From positions 1,530,791 through 1,594,790 of the forward strand of contig NZ_CP016503.1 of assembly GCF_001693335.1 (NCBI RefSeq): a DNA stretch of 64,000 bases, given 5' to 3'. The translations under genes were made by a program, and so were the position numbers. The DNA comes from Helicobacter enhydrae (lineage in GTDB: Bacteria; Campylobacterota; Campylobacteria; Campylobacterales; Helicobacteraceae). This document shows positions 52,350 to 61,531 of the stretch, piece by piece. The notes under the pieces were generated by a model. That model saw only the letters and a program-made list of their open reading frames with translations. It did not search any database and was not told where the DNA came from. Position 1 is the stretch's first letter. Each line of letters starts with the position of its first letter.

Positions 52350-53513
52350 ATGAAATATAAAACTTTTGTTTTATCTTATATTTTTATTGTGTGTGCTTTA
52401 ATATTGCTAGTTGTAATGGTTTTGTTTTATTTATCAAGAATTTTTGAACACAATAGTTTTGAAACAATCGTGAAAAGACAGACAGAACAAAACTCTATTT
52501 ATGGCACAGCATTAAATGAAAATGTCTTTGGTTATAAGCTTGAACTCATAAAGCAAAGAAAGCCCGAAGTGATAGCACTTGGTTCATCAAGAGTGGGGCA
52601 AATTAGAGAGGAATTTTTTACCACTTCTTTTGTTACTGCATCTAATGCAATGAATACTCTAAAAGAAGGGAAATATTTTTTACAAAAAGTATTAGAATTT
52701 TATAAACCCAAATTGGTGCTTATAGGATTGGATCCTTGGTTTTTTAATCCATCTATTCAAAATTACAAGATTGCGGAATATCAACAAATTGCAGGCACTA
52801 ATATCAATATGCCAAAAATTAAAAGTATATTGCATCTCATCTATAAGAAGCAATTTTTCAAGCCAAAATATATTTTTGACAATCATTTTATTTCAAATCC
52901 TTATACCAGTCTTGACTCTTTGGGATTGAATGCTATATACAAAGGTAGAGGGTTTCTAAAAGATGGATCTTATTTGTATAGTGAAGTATTTATTGATAAA
53001 CCTACACAAGATGCAGGGTTTCAGGATACGACTCATAGGATTGAAAACAATTTGGCTCAATTTGTTTATGCTTCCCATATTGATAAAAGCCGCATAGAAG
53101 ATCTTTTGAGTATGCTAAAGATTTTAACTGATCATCATATAGAGTTTGTAATTTTTATCACTCCTATGGCTCCACAAATATACACTCTTATGAAATCAAA
53201 ACAAGAAAAATATGCCTATATTGAGGAACTATTTATCGCATTACAAAAGGCACATATCAAATTTTACAATTACTTTGATCCAACTCCTCTTAGTCGCAAT
53301 AATTGTGAATTTCTCGATGGCTTTCATGGAGGAGATGTATTTTATGCAAGGATGTTTTATGATATGGCACAAAAACATACTTTATTAAAATCATATTCTA
53401 ATCTCTCTTATCTTAGCGACATTATTACTACTCATAAGGGTAGGGTTTTTTCCAAAGATTCAATTAGCTTTTTCCCTGAAAAAGATTTTTTAAGACTTGG
53501 ATGCAAAAAATGA
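52350..53513 (+). CDS. SGNH/DltD-AlgX-like extracytoplasmic protein
   Basis: A 387-residue protein with one N-terminal transmembrane helix ('FIVCALILLVVMVLFYLSRIF', about 13-33) and a periplasmic domain. An SGNH-like block I 'VIALGSSRVGQIREEFF' (Ser near 75-77) and a block V 'DGFHGGDVFYARM' (Asp/His near 325) are visible, with 'KPKLVLIGLDPWFFNP' between. This is the anatomy of DltD, AlgX/AlgJ and other partners of MBOAT proteins, which finish acyl transfer to a glycan. ATG 52350 after TTAGGGA is used. Last gene of the cassette; it converges with the phase-variable transferase. Confidence 0.72.
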   Translation: MKYKTFVLSYIFIVCALILLVVMVLFYLSRIFEHNSFETIVKRQTEQNSIYGTALNENVFGYKLELIKQRKPEVIALGSSRVGQIREEFFTTSFVTASNAMNTLKEGKYFLQKVLEFYKPKLVLIGLDPWFFNPSIQNYKIAEYQQIAGTNINMPKIKSILHLIYKKQFFKPKYIFDNHFISNPYTSLDSLGLNAIYKGRGFLKDGSYLYSEVFIDKPTQDAGFQDTTHRIENNLAQFVYASHIDKSRIEDLLSMLKILTDHHIEFVIFITPMAPQIYTLMKSKQEKYAYIEELFIALQKAHIKFYNYFDPTPLSRNNCEFLDGFHGGDVFYARMFYDMAQKHTLLKSYSNLSYLSDIITTHKGRVFSKDSISFFPEKDFLRLGCKK

Positions 53514-53559
53514 AACTCATAACATCGCTTTGCTAACAAACCTTGAGAGTTTCTCCCAC

Positions 53560-55546
53560 TCACTCTTTCACCCCCACGCTTCTAGCTCGTATTTGCCACC
53601 ATTGAAACTCTTTGTAAGCCTTTATGCGTTCTATCAAAGCTTTGGGTGCTTTTCTAGGTTTATCCAAGATTTCAATCCCTATTGGATTTTTCCAAGGATA
53701 ATACTCATCTCCACCCATATAGATTCCAAGCTCATTAGCAAAGATTGTGGTATTGTAGGCAAATGGCTTATCTTGCTTTTGAGTAAGCATATTTTCTCCT
53801 CCATTGCTAAAATATCTCACATTTGAAAGAGAATAAGCAAATAGCGTAGGAAAAATATCTTTATGCGATCCAAGTCTTGTAGGATCAAATCCAAATCTAA
53901 CTGCATCTAAATAGGGCTTGGGAATATACAGATAGAGTGGGACTGAAAAATTTAGAAACTCTCTTTTGACTTCAAATGGGACAAGGCTACGCATTTTGTG
54001 ATCACCTGTGGCTGCAATGATTGTTCTATCTTTGAGTGGTGAAGTTTTGATAAAATCCAAAAACTTTCCAAAACTATCATTGGCATATTGATAAGCCTCA
54101 GCAATAAGCATTCTTTTTTCATTGGGTAATATTTTTGAAATATCTTTTTTGAGAGGATAGGGTTTGTAATGAGTGGGGATAATCTCTGGCGGATGATTGG
54201 ATGTCGTTAAAATGCAGATAAACAACGGCTTCGTGGCTTCCTGTAGAAGCTTGATGACCAAACGATAAACATATTCATCAGGAATGCCATAAGCTGTCTT
54301 GTATTGTTTGGATTGGGGATATAGATCAATGATTTCATTAGAATCATAAACTTTGTGTGCTCCCTGCACCAACGCATAATCCCCATACCCTGCCCAACTT
54401 GCATTTCCTGCTGTTAAAAAAATCACTTCATAACCATTTTGGGCATACAATCCAAAAGCATTCCCCTCTAAAGCCTTATTTTTTACCTTGCTTAATCCAA
54501 TATGAGCCATAGGAGATCCAAAAAACAATCCAGAGAGACTAGCAGCAGTGCCATTGCTATAGGGTAGAAAACGAGAAAAAACAAAATCAGATTCAAAATG
54601 ATGTCGCAAAGATCCCAAAAGATCAAACGCCACCTTATCATCAAATGCCAAAAAATTGTTTCCAAAACTCTCCATTAGATTCAAGATGACATGAGGTGGA
54701 TTCTCTCGTAGGAATGGATTTTGAGGAGTTGTTTCAAAAAAAGAAATTTTAGCTTTTGAAAGCAATGCTTTGCCCTCTTTTGAATCAGCCAATGAAAAAT
54801 CAACACCCTCTCTATAATCTCTGATAGCCCAAGCAAATGCCATAATAGGATGAGGCACAAGATGATTGATGCGTTTGAGAGATGAGACATTGCTTTGTGA
54901 TCTCAAAAGTGGCTCTGAAAAAAATCCACCCCTCACTCCAGCAATAAAAAAGAAAAGAAATACAAGATTAAAGACAACAAGGGCGACTAGCTTCTTGCGG
55001 GGGGGGGGGTGAAATAAAATCAGATTCTAAAGCAGAAGTTTTAGCTATTTTCCTAGCAAGGATATAACTCAAATATCCAATCCCCAAAGCAAACAAAATC
55101 CCCCATACAAGAGGATAATCTTTGAAGGCAGTTGTAAGAATGAGCTTTGTGTCGTCGTTGATAAGTCCAAAAATAAAAATATCAATCTGTGTGCGATAGA
55201 GTTGAAAATAAAAATAATTAATCAAATATGCTAGAGTAAACAAAAATCCATAGATTCCCATAATCCAAGCAAAGCACTCAAAAAACCTCTCTCTCCCCCA
55301 TTGAAATAAATGGCATATATATCCAAGCAAAAAAGGCAAAATCAAGGCACTTGCTACAATCCTCAAATCATACGCTAATCCATATTGATAAAAACGAAAG
55401 ATTGAACTTAGATTCTCTTGCGTAATCTTCCAATCAATATAACTTAAATGCATAATGATTCTTGCAATCAATGCAAAACTCATAAAAATCACAATAAAAA
55501 CAAAAATACTCAAAAGCAATTTTTGATTAAAACGAAAAACTTTCAT
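53560..55546 (-). CDS. LtaS/EptA-like sulfatase-fold transferase, phase-variable, OFF
   Basis: One gene split by a frame change. Frame 1 (55546 to the tract) gives about 180 residues with four to five membrane helices; after the C11 tract at 55009-54999 it ends at 54968 with ...SPPPPQEASRPCCL. The downstream frame holds KKLVALVVFNLVFLFFIAG (a further helix) and a sulfatase-fold domain: 'NLMESFGNNFLAF' (metal Glu), 'NGTAASLSG' (nucleophile Thr), 'IAATGDHKMRSL' (Asp-His). With ten Cs the frames join into a 661-residue protein with the layout of LTA synthase or phosphoethanolamine transferases. ATG 55546 follows GGAGAACC. It likely transfers a phospho-group to a surface glycan or lipid. The assembly shows the OFF state, unless the tract length is a read error. 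Confidence 0.85.
54999..55009 (-). repeat. C11 contingency tract in the sulfatase-fold gene
   Basis: Eleven C residues on the coding (minus) strand. Ten (or thirteen) would restore one continuous frame. The downstream frame is open back across the tract to a TAG at 55027-55029, so only a slip at the tract can rejoin the halves. Confidence 0.9.
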
Positions 55547-55672
55547 TTGGTTCTCCATATTTATCATCGCAAACTCTTTGTATTGTAATTACTTGGCAAA
55601 AACTTAGCCTAAGAAGCTTCAAGCAACAATGACTTTTTGTAGAGATTTGATGGTTTTGTGTTTTTGGCTTGA

Positions 55673-55749
55673 TGGTGTCCCCAGAGAGGTTCGAACTCCC
55701 GACCTTATGATTAGGAATCATACGCTCTATCCTGCTGAGCTATGAGGAC
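55673..55749 (-). tRNA. tRNA-Arg (anticodon CCT)
   Basis: A 77-base tRNA on the minus strand from GTCCTCA at 55749 to encoded CCA at 55673. Acceptor GTCCTCA pairs with TGGGGAC; the D arm is GCTCAGCAGGATAGAGC, the anticodon stem TATGA/TCATA with loop TTCCTAA (anticodon CCT), and the T arm GGGAGTTCGAACCTCTC. It reads AGG codons. Confidence 0.93.
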
Positions 55750-55775
55750 GCATACATCCCCCAAAGGGGAATAGG

Positions 55776-56063
55776 TTATTTTTTGGCTGCTGCTACTTTG
55801 TCTTTCAAACCTTTTCCGGGCTTGAATTTTGGAACAAGCTTGTCAGCAGTTTTGTAAGTTTTGTCGCTTCCTGGAACTTTGCCTTCTTTTCCTTTTTGCA
55901 ATGCAGTTTCAAACTTTCCAAAACCAACCAACTCGATGCTCTCTTTTCTGATTAGTGCAGCTTCAACACCGGCGATAAAGCCATTAATCGCTTTTTCAGC
56001 CTCTTTTTTTGTTTCAAACTCACCAGCATCTTTGACAAGATCAATGAACTCTGATTTATTCAT
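55776..56063 (-). CDS. hup: DNA-binding protein HU
   Basis: A 95-residue nucleoid protein that binds and bends DNA as a dimer. The chain 'MNKSEFIDLVKDAGEFETKK' and 'INGFIAGVEAALIRKESIEL' form the helical body; 'VGFGKFETALQKGKEGKVPG' and 'YKTADKLVPKFKPGKGLKDKV' form the beta arms and C-terminal helix, with the arm-tip Pro. ATG 56063 is chosen with GGAGG six bases upstream; a longer frame adds hydrophobic, non-HU residues. The Lys-rich tail KVAAAKK is typical of Helicobacter HU. Confidence 0.96.
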   Translation of the reverse strand: MNKSEFIDLVKDAGEFETKKEAEKAINGFIAGVEAALIRKESIELVGFGKFETALQKGKEGKVPGSDKTYKTADKLVPKFKPGKGLKDKVAAAKK

Positions 56064-56259
56064 AACAAACCTCCATAAAAGTATAAGATGTATCTTTGAA
56101 AGTCGCAAAGATAGGCACATTCTACAAATTTTTTATCAAATAATCAAGAAAAATGGGGTTTTTGTGGCAGTTTTTTGTTTTTTTTTATAAAATTTCTCTG
56201 AAAAAGATTGAGAATATACAAAATCGACAAATCAAGCAAGGTGCGTGTTGGAGGGTGCT

Positions 56260-57255
56260 ATGAAAAAGGTAAAAGTTGGAATCAATGGTAGTGGTAGGAT
56301 TGGTCTATGCACAGCAAGAGTGATTGCTCAACGCGAAGATGTGGAGCTTGTAGCGATCAATACTACTGCGGATATAGATACTTTGGTGCATTTGATCAAA
56401 TATGATTCGGTGCATCGCGGATTTGAAGTGCAAAAAATCAATGACACAACAATCAGCATGGGGTATTCCAAAAACATAAAAGTCTTGAGTTCGCGTATTC
56501 CTCAAGAGATTGGCTTTGGTGCTTGTGGGGTGGAGGGGGTGATAGAATGCACGGGAGCGTTTAATTCTCTAGAAAAATCTTCACTCCACCTAAATGGCGG
56601 AGTGCAAAAAGTGATCATTTCTGCACCAGCAGATGAAACGCCAACTTATGTCTATGGGGTTAATCACACACAATATCAAGGTGAAGCGGTGATCTCAAAT
56701 GCAAGTTGCACAACTAATTGTTTGGCTCCCATTGTGCAAGTGCTCGATTTGGCGTTTGGGATTGTTGATGGGTTGATGACAACGGTGCATAGCTATACCA
56801 ATGACCAAAATCTCCTTGATGTGAGGCACAAAGACATACGCCGTGCAAGAGCTGCAGGGCTAAACACGATCCCCACAAGCACGGGTGCAGCCAAAGCTGT
56901 CGGTTTGGTTTTGCCACATTTGAATGGCAAACTCAACGGCTTTGCGATTCGTGTCCCAACACCTGATGTGAGCTTGGTGGATTTGAGCGTCAATCTCAAA
57001 CAAAAAGTCACTCCTCAAGAAGTCAATGCTCTAATGCGCGAAGTGAGTGTGGGGGACAAAAAGGGCATCATCGGTATAGATGAGGACAAATGTGTGTCAA
57101 GTGATTTTATAGGCTCTTCTTTGAGTGCTATTTTTGTCCCAGACAAAACCATTGTAGTCGGGGATTCTCACCTCAAGGTGTTGGCGTGGTATGACAATGA
57201 GATGGGATACTGCAATCGTTTGGTGGATATGAGTGTCTATACTTTGAGGTTTTAG
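56260..57255 (+). CDS. gapA: Glyceraldehyde-3-phosphate dehydrogenase
   Basis: A 331-residue NAD(P)-dependent dehydrogenase of glycolysis and gluconeogenesis. The nucleotide loop VGINGSGRIGLCTARV opens the chain (a common GFGRIG variant reads GSGRIG here). The catalytic Cys150 is in SNASCTTNCLAP, followed by 'MTTVHSYTNDQNLLD' with the active His. 'RVPTPDVSLVDLSV' and 'WYDNEMGYCNRLVDM' complete the family signature. ATG 56260 is used with GGAGGG upstream; an in-frame GTG 56245 precedes that site. It heads a gapA-pgi-pgk operon. Confidence 0.96.
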   Translation: MKKVKVGINGSGRIGLCTARVIAQREDVELVAINTTADIDTLVHLIKYDSVHRGFEVQKINDTTISMGYSKNIKVLSSRIPQEIGFGACGVEGVIECTGAFNSLEKSSLHLNGGVQKVIISAPADETPTYVYGVNHTQYQGEAVISNASCTTNCLAPIVQVLDLAFGIVDGLMTTVHSYTNDQNLLDVRHKDIRRARAAGLNTIPTSTGAAKAVGLVLPHLNGKLNGFAIRVPTPDVSLVDLSVNLKQKVTPQEVNALMREVSVGDKKGIIGIDEDKCVSSDFIGSSLSAIFVPDKTIVVGDSHLKVLAWYDNEMGYCNRLVDMSVYTLRF

Positions 57256-57261
57256 GCTGCA

Positions 57262-58533
57262 ATGATCAAGTTTGAGAGTTTTTATGATGCAATCAGATCA
57301 AGATCGATCCCCAATCCTAGCAGCGAGGCGTTGGATAGCGTCTATGAGGCGATTGTCAAAGAAAAAGTTTCCAACAAAAGTGGTTACTACAATCTTCCTT
57401 TTGAAAGTCGTGCCATCCAAGATAGTAGGCAATACATTCAAGCAAATCAAGAGTTTTTGTGTGGAATCAAACATCTTGTGATCATTGGTGTTGGGGGGAG
57501 TTCTTTGGGGACAAAAGCGATTGATACGATGCTTTGCCATCTTCCAAATCGCAAGGCGATAGAGCTAAAGTTTTTGGAGCATACAGATCCCATCGAGATC
57601 AGCAAAACTTTACAGGGTATCACCCTTGCAGATACGCTGTTTCTGATGGTTTCCAAATCTGGAAGCACGATTGAGACATCTTCACTGGCTAAATATGTGA
57701 TCCATCATTTTGAGTTGCTCTCGCATCCCAAGCATTTGGTCGTGATTACAGATGAAGATTCGCCACTTTGCCATTGGGCAAAGCTCAAAGAGATCTATTG
57801 CATTTGCATTGCCAAAAATGTCGGAGGTCGGTTTTCGGTTTTGAGCTCTGTGGGGATTCTGCCTTTGATGATTTTGGGCTATGATGTGCAAAGTTTGCTT
57901 GATGGTGCAAAGATTTTTGTGATGAATTTTTTGCATCGCAAAGAAGATCATTTGCTTAGAAAAGCAATCTTTTTGGCAAAGAGTCGTGAGCGTTATCAAA
58001 ACAATGTGTTGTTTTCTTATTCGAGTTCATTTAAGGATTTCAACTCTTGGTATGTGCAACTTTGGGCAGAGAGTTTGGGCAAAATTGATGCTTATGGCAA
58101 AAAGGTCGGACTCACGCCTATTGCTTTGATTGGGAGTATCGATCAGCATTCTTTTTTGCAGTTGATTGTGCAGGGGAGTTTGGATAAAACCGTGACTTTT
58201 TTAAATATCAATCGCAAAAATTACACAGAGCCAAAGATACCTGATTTGCGTATGGAGTTTTTGGAAAATACAGATTATGTCAATGGAGCCTCATTTGCCA
58301 AGCTTATCAGCAAACAACAGATTGCAACCAAAGAGACTCTGCAGGCTGAAGGGATACCTACAGATGAAATCGTGATTGATTTTTTGTGCGAAAAAAGTGT
58401 AGGACAATTGATTGTGTATTTTGAGCTTCTGACTTCTTGTGTCGGTAAGATTATGGATATCAACACCTATGATCAGCCCGGCGTAGAGTTTGGCAAGATT
58501 CGCTTGAAAGAAATGTTTGATGTTAAAACTTGA
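57262..58533 (+). CDS. pgi: Glucose-6-phosphate isomerase, short type
   Basis: A 423-residue isomerase interconverting glucose 6-phosphate and fructose 6-phosphate. 'LVIIGVGGSSLGTKAID' (near 75), 'FLMVSKSGSTIETSSLAKY', 'NVGGRFSVLSSVGILPL', 'WAESLGKID' with the catalytic Glu (near 275) and 'DQHSFLQLIVQGSLDKTVTF' with the catalytic His are present. It is shorter than the 545-residue enzyme of H. pylori and resembles the compact bacterial form. It starts six bases after gapA, between gapA and pgk, which adjoin in H. pylori as I recall. The start is ATG 57262 without a strong binding site, so coupled translation is likely. Confidence 0.93.
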   Translation: MIKFESFYDAIRSRSIPNPSSEALDSVYEAIVKEKVSNKSGYYNLPFESRAIQDSRQYIQANQEFLCGIKHLVIIGVGGSSLGTKAIDTMLCHLPNRKAIELKFLEHTDPIEISKTLQGITLADTLFLMVSKSGSTIETSSLAKYVIHHFELLSHPKHLVVITDEDSPLCHWAKLKEIYCICIAKNVGGRFSVLSSVGILPLMILGYDVQSLLDGAKIFVMNFLHRKEDHLLRKAIFLAKSRERYQNNVLFSYSSSFKDFNSWYVQLWAESLGKIDAYGKKVGLTPIALIGSIDQHSFLQLIVQGSLDKTVTFLNINRKNYTEPKIPDLRMEFLENTDYVNGASFAKLISKQQIATKETLQAEGIPTDEIVIDFLCEKSVGQLIVYFELLTSCVGKIMDINTYDQPGVEFGKIRLKEMFDVKT

Positions 58534-58575
58534 TTTGCTACAATTTGAGACATATTTTGACTTAAGGAGGATTTG

Positions 58576-59787
58576 ATGTTGGCGGTTGCTGGAATAGAGT
58601 TGATGCAAAAAGTGCAGACTCCTCGCGATGTGAATCTAGAAGACAAAAGGGTTTTGATTCGCGTTGATTTCAATGTCCCAATGGATCAGGAGTTCAACAT
58701 CTCTGATGATACGCGTATGCGTGAAGCTTTGCCTACAATCAATTATTGTATTGATCAGGGGGCAAAAAGCATCATACTTGTGAGCCATTTGGGACGCCCA
58801 GTGGGCAAAAATCCAGATTTTTCATTGAAGCATATCCTTAAGCGTTTGGAGCGTTTGTTGGGCAAAACCGTGGTGTTTGCCGATGATATTGATAGTGCCA
58901 AAAGTATCCAAGCGACGGTGAAAAACAACAATATCATTCTGCTTGAAAACATTCGTTTCTATGAGGGGGAAGAGCGTAACGATGAGGCACTTTCAAAAGA
59001 ATTATCAAGTTTGTGTGATGTGTATATCAATGATGCCTTTGGGACGAGCCATAGGGCACACGCTAGCACTTATGGAATCACGCGATTTGTGCCACACAAA
59101 GTCGCAGGACTTTTGCTCAAAAAAGAGATTGATTCTTTTGCCAAAGCGTTTTCTAATCCATTGAAGCCTGTTTTGTTGATTGTGGGCGGAAGTAAGGTGA
59201 GCTCCAAGCTTGAATTGTTGAATAATATTTTGGATCTAGTGGATAAAATCATCATCGGCGGAGCGATGAGCAATACTTTTCTCAAAGCTTTGGGGTGCGA
59301 AATGCAAAAATCACTTGTAGAAGAAGATTTGGTGGGGGAAGCACTCAAAATTTTGGAACACGCCAAAGAAAAAAAGGTAAAGGTGTATTTGCCCGTCGAT
59401 GTTGTAAGCACGGATTCTTTGAATGCACCAAAAGAGATCAAAATCACTCCTGTGCAAGATGTGCCTGAGAATTTTATGGCTGTGGATATTGGACCTGCGA
59501 GCACCAAGCTGTTTGCTCAAGTCGTGCGTGATAGCCAAACGATTGTTTGGAATGGACCTTTGGGTGTGTATGAGGTGAGCCAATTCTCTAGAGGGACTTT
59601 TAATATTGCTCATAGCATTTCTGATGCGTATGCTTTTAGCTTGATTGGTGGTGGTGATACGGCTGATGCGATTGATAAGGCAGGAGAGAGGGATAATATG
59701 AGCTTCATTTCTACAGGTGGTGGGGCATCTCTTGAGCTTTTGGAAGGCAAGGTTTTACCAGCCTTTGAAGTGTTGGACAAAAGATAA
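58576..59787 (+). CDS. pgk: Phosphoglycerate kinase
   Basis: A 403-residue two-domain kinase exchanging phosphate between 1,3-bisphosphoglycerate and ADP. Hallmarks: 'KRVLIRVDFNVPMDQ', 'ILVSHLGRPVGKNPDFSL', 'LLENIRFYEGEERND', 'YINDAFGTSHRAHAST', 'LIVGGSKVSSKLELL' and the C-terminal 'SLIGGGDTADAI' and 'FISTGGGASLELLEGKVLP'. ATG 58576 follows AAGGAGG by five bases; it gives about ten more residues before the family N-terminus than most. 1,3-bisphosphoglycerate, its substrate, is also the presumed donor for the FkbH-type enzyme at 47.6 kb. Confidence 0.96.
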   Translation: MLAVAGIELMQKVQTPRDVNLEDKRVLIRVDFNVPMDQEFNISDDTRMREALPTINYCIDQGAKSIILVSHLGRPVGKNPDFSLKHILKRLERLLGKTVVFADDIDSAKSIQATVKNNNIILLENIRFYEGEERNDEALSKELSSLCDVYINDAFGTSHRAHASTYGITRFVPHKVAGLLLKKEIDSFAKAFSNPLKPVLLIVGGSKVSSKLELLNNILDLVDKIIIGGAMSNTFLKALGCEMQKSLVEEDLVGEALKILEHAKEKKVKVYLPVDVVSTDSLNAPKEIKITPVQDVPENFMAVDIGPASTKLFAQVVRDSQTIVWNGPLGVYEVSQFSRGTFNIAHSISDAYAFSLIGGGDTADAIDKAGERDNMSFISTGGGASLELLEGKVLPAFEVLDKR

Positions 59788-59796
59788 AGTGGGGCA

Positions 59797-60756
59797 TTGC
59801 GTAGAGTGATCAAGATTTTTGCTAGAGAAGATCAAAAAATTTTACAAAAAAACCTCCATGATTCTTTGCTGCAAAATATTTTGTGGATTGATTTGCAAGA
59901 TCCGACTAATGATGAGGTGAGTTATATCGCTCAAACCTACAATCTTGAAATCCCAAGCAACGAGGAGCGAGAGGAGATTGAGGAGAGTGCGCGTTATTGG
60001 GAAGATCCTCAAAGTATCACGATTAATACTTATTTTTTGATTCCTTCAGTCAAAGATAGACGCGTCAATAACCAAACGATTACTTTTATTTTGCACCAAG
60101 ATATTTTATTGACGATACGCTATGGGGATTTTAGCGTCTTTGATGAGACGCAAAAAACCCTTCTTGCAAATCCTATTGATTACAACAATGGGTTTGAAGT
60201 CATTAGCAAGATCTTTGAGATTCGTGTGGAAAAAGATGCGGATATGTTGGAAAACTTCGCAAGATCAACGCGCGCTTTGAGGGCAAAGGTTTTTGATCAA
60301 GATATCCACGCTTATGATGAAATGCTTGCCCATCTCTCAAGGTTGCAAGAGTTTAATATGGAAGTGCGTGATTCTTTGTTTGACAAACGACGCGCGATTA
60401 CTGCGATGCTCAAGAGTATCAAACCAAGTGGGGAGATCAAAAAGAATCTCACGATTATTTTGAAAGACATCAATTCTCTGATTGAGTTTGCAAACACTAG
60501 TATGAATGCTCTAGATAACATTCAAAGTCTGCTAACCAATCAGATCAATATCGAGCAAAACAAGACAATCAAGCTTTTCACGGTTGTGACCGTTGTGATG
60601 ATGCCTCCTACATTGATTGGGACAATCTATGGTATGAACTTCAAGCATATGCCTGAATTGGAGTGGAGCTTTGGTTATCCTTTGGTGATTTTGATAATGA
60701 TACTTTCTACGCTTTTTCCATTTTTGTATTTCAAGAAAAAGGGTTGGTTGAAATAA
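59797..60756 (+). CDS. corA: Magnesium/cobalt transporter CorA
   Basis: A 319-residue pentameric Mg2+ channel. The large cytoplasmic part (about 1-255) has '[27 protein letters not shown]' and long Glu/Arg helices. The two C-terminal transmembrane helices follow: TM1 '[20 protein letters not shown]' carrying the GMN signature (near 280), then 'MPELEW' and TM2 '[19 protein letters not shown]'. The start is doubtful: TTG 59797 is taken, with GTG 59806 as an alternative; neither has a strong site, suggesting coupling to pgk ten bases upstream. The pgk-corA-terC order is shared with H. pylori. Confidence 0.93.
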   Translation: MRRVIKIFAREDQKILQKNLHDSLLQNILWIDLQDPTNDEVSYIAQTYNLEIPSNEEREEIEESARYWEDPQSITINTYFLIPSVKDRRVNNQTITFILHQDILLTIRYGDFSVFDETQKTLLANPIDYNNGFEVISKIFEIRVEKDADMLENFARSTRALRAKVFDQDIHAYDEMLAHLSRLQEFNMEVRDSLFDKRRAITAMLKSIKPSGEIKKNLTIILKDINSLIEFANTSMNALDNIQSLLTNQINIEQNKTIKLFTVVTVVMMPPTLIGTIYGMNFKHMPELEWSFGYPLVILIMILSTLFPFLYFKKKGWLK

Positions 60757-60805
60757 GGAATTATTAGCTAAAATTTTTCTGATATATTTTAAGTAAGGAG
60801 AGAGA

Positions 60806-61531
60806 ATGCTAGAATGGATAGCAGATCCTCAAGCGTGGGTGACTCTGATCACTTTGAGTGCCTTAGAGATTGTGTTGGGGGTTGATAATATTATTTTTCT
60901 TGCCGTGTTAGTCAATAAGCTTCCAGAACATCAACGCAATGCGGGGAGAATCTTTGGCTTGGCGTTGGCTATGCTTACGCGTATTGCATTGTTAGCTTCT
61001 ATTGTTTGGATTATGAGATTGCAAACTCCGCTTTTTAGCTTGATGGGTGTTTCTATCAGTGGGAGAGATTTAGTGTTGATTAGTGGTGGAGCATTTTTGA
61101 TTTACAAAAGCATCCAAGAGATTTATGCTCAAATCCAAGATGAAGAGATGATACAAGTCAAGCGTTCGGGTGGGTTTATATTGACTTTGATTCAGATTGC
61201 TATTTTGGATATTGTGTTTTCTTTGGATTCTGTGATTACTGCTGTGGGAATGGCTCAAGATCTTGAGATTATGATTTTGGCGATTGTAGTTGCTGTAGGG
61301 GTGATGATGTTTGTCAGCAAGGGGGTTGCAGATTTTGTTCAAACTTATCCTACTATCAAAACCTTAGCCCTTGCTTTTTTGATTTTGGTGGGCGGGGTTT
61401 TGATTTTGGATGGTTTTGCTGTGCATATTCCCAAAGCTTATGTTTATTTTGCGATGGGCTTCTCGCTTAGTGTGGAGTTGATCAATCTTTATATCAAGAA
61501 AAAAAGTGCATTGAATCAATCAAGCGATTAA
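60806..61531 (+). CDS. TerC-family integral membrane protein
   Basis: A 241-residue polytopic protein of the TerC/MntX-like family, thought to export metal ions such as manganese or take part in metalation of secreted proteins. 'TLSALEIVLGVDNIIFLAVLV' and 'ILDIVFSLDSVITAVGMA' are the paired acidic-residue motifs, near 17-37 and 130-147. Seven to eight helices are seen; the chain ends in a polar tail. AAGGAGAG precedes ATG 60806. It probably shares an operon with corA and with lpxR, which begins directly after its stop. Confidence 0.9.
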   Translation: MLEWIADPQAWVTLITLSALEIVLGVDNIIFLAVLVNKLPEHQRNAGRIFGLALAMLTRIALLASIVWIMRLQTPLFSLMGVSISGRDLVLISGGAFLIYKSIQEIYAQIQDEEMIQVKRSGGFILTLIQIAILDIVFSLDSVITAVGMAQDLEIMILAIVVAVGVMMFVSKGVADFVQTYPTIKTLALAFLILVGGVLILDGFAVHIPKAYVYFAMGFSLSVELINLYIKKKSALNQSSD

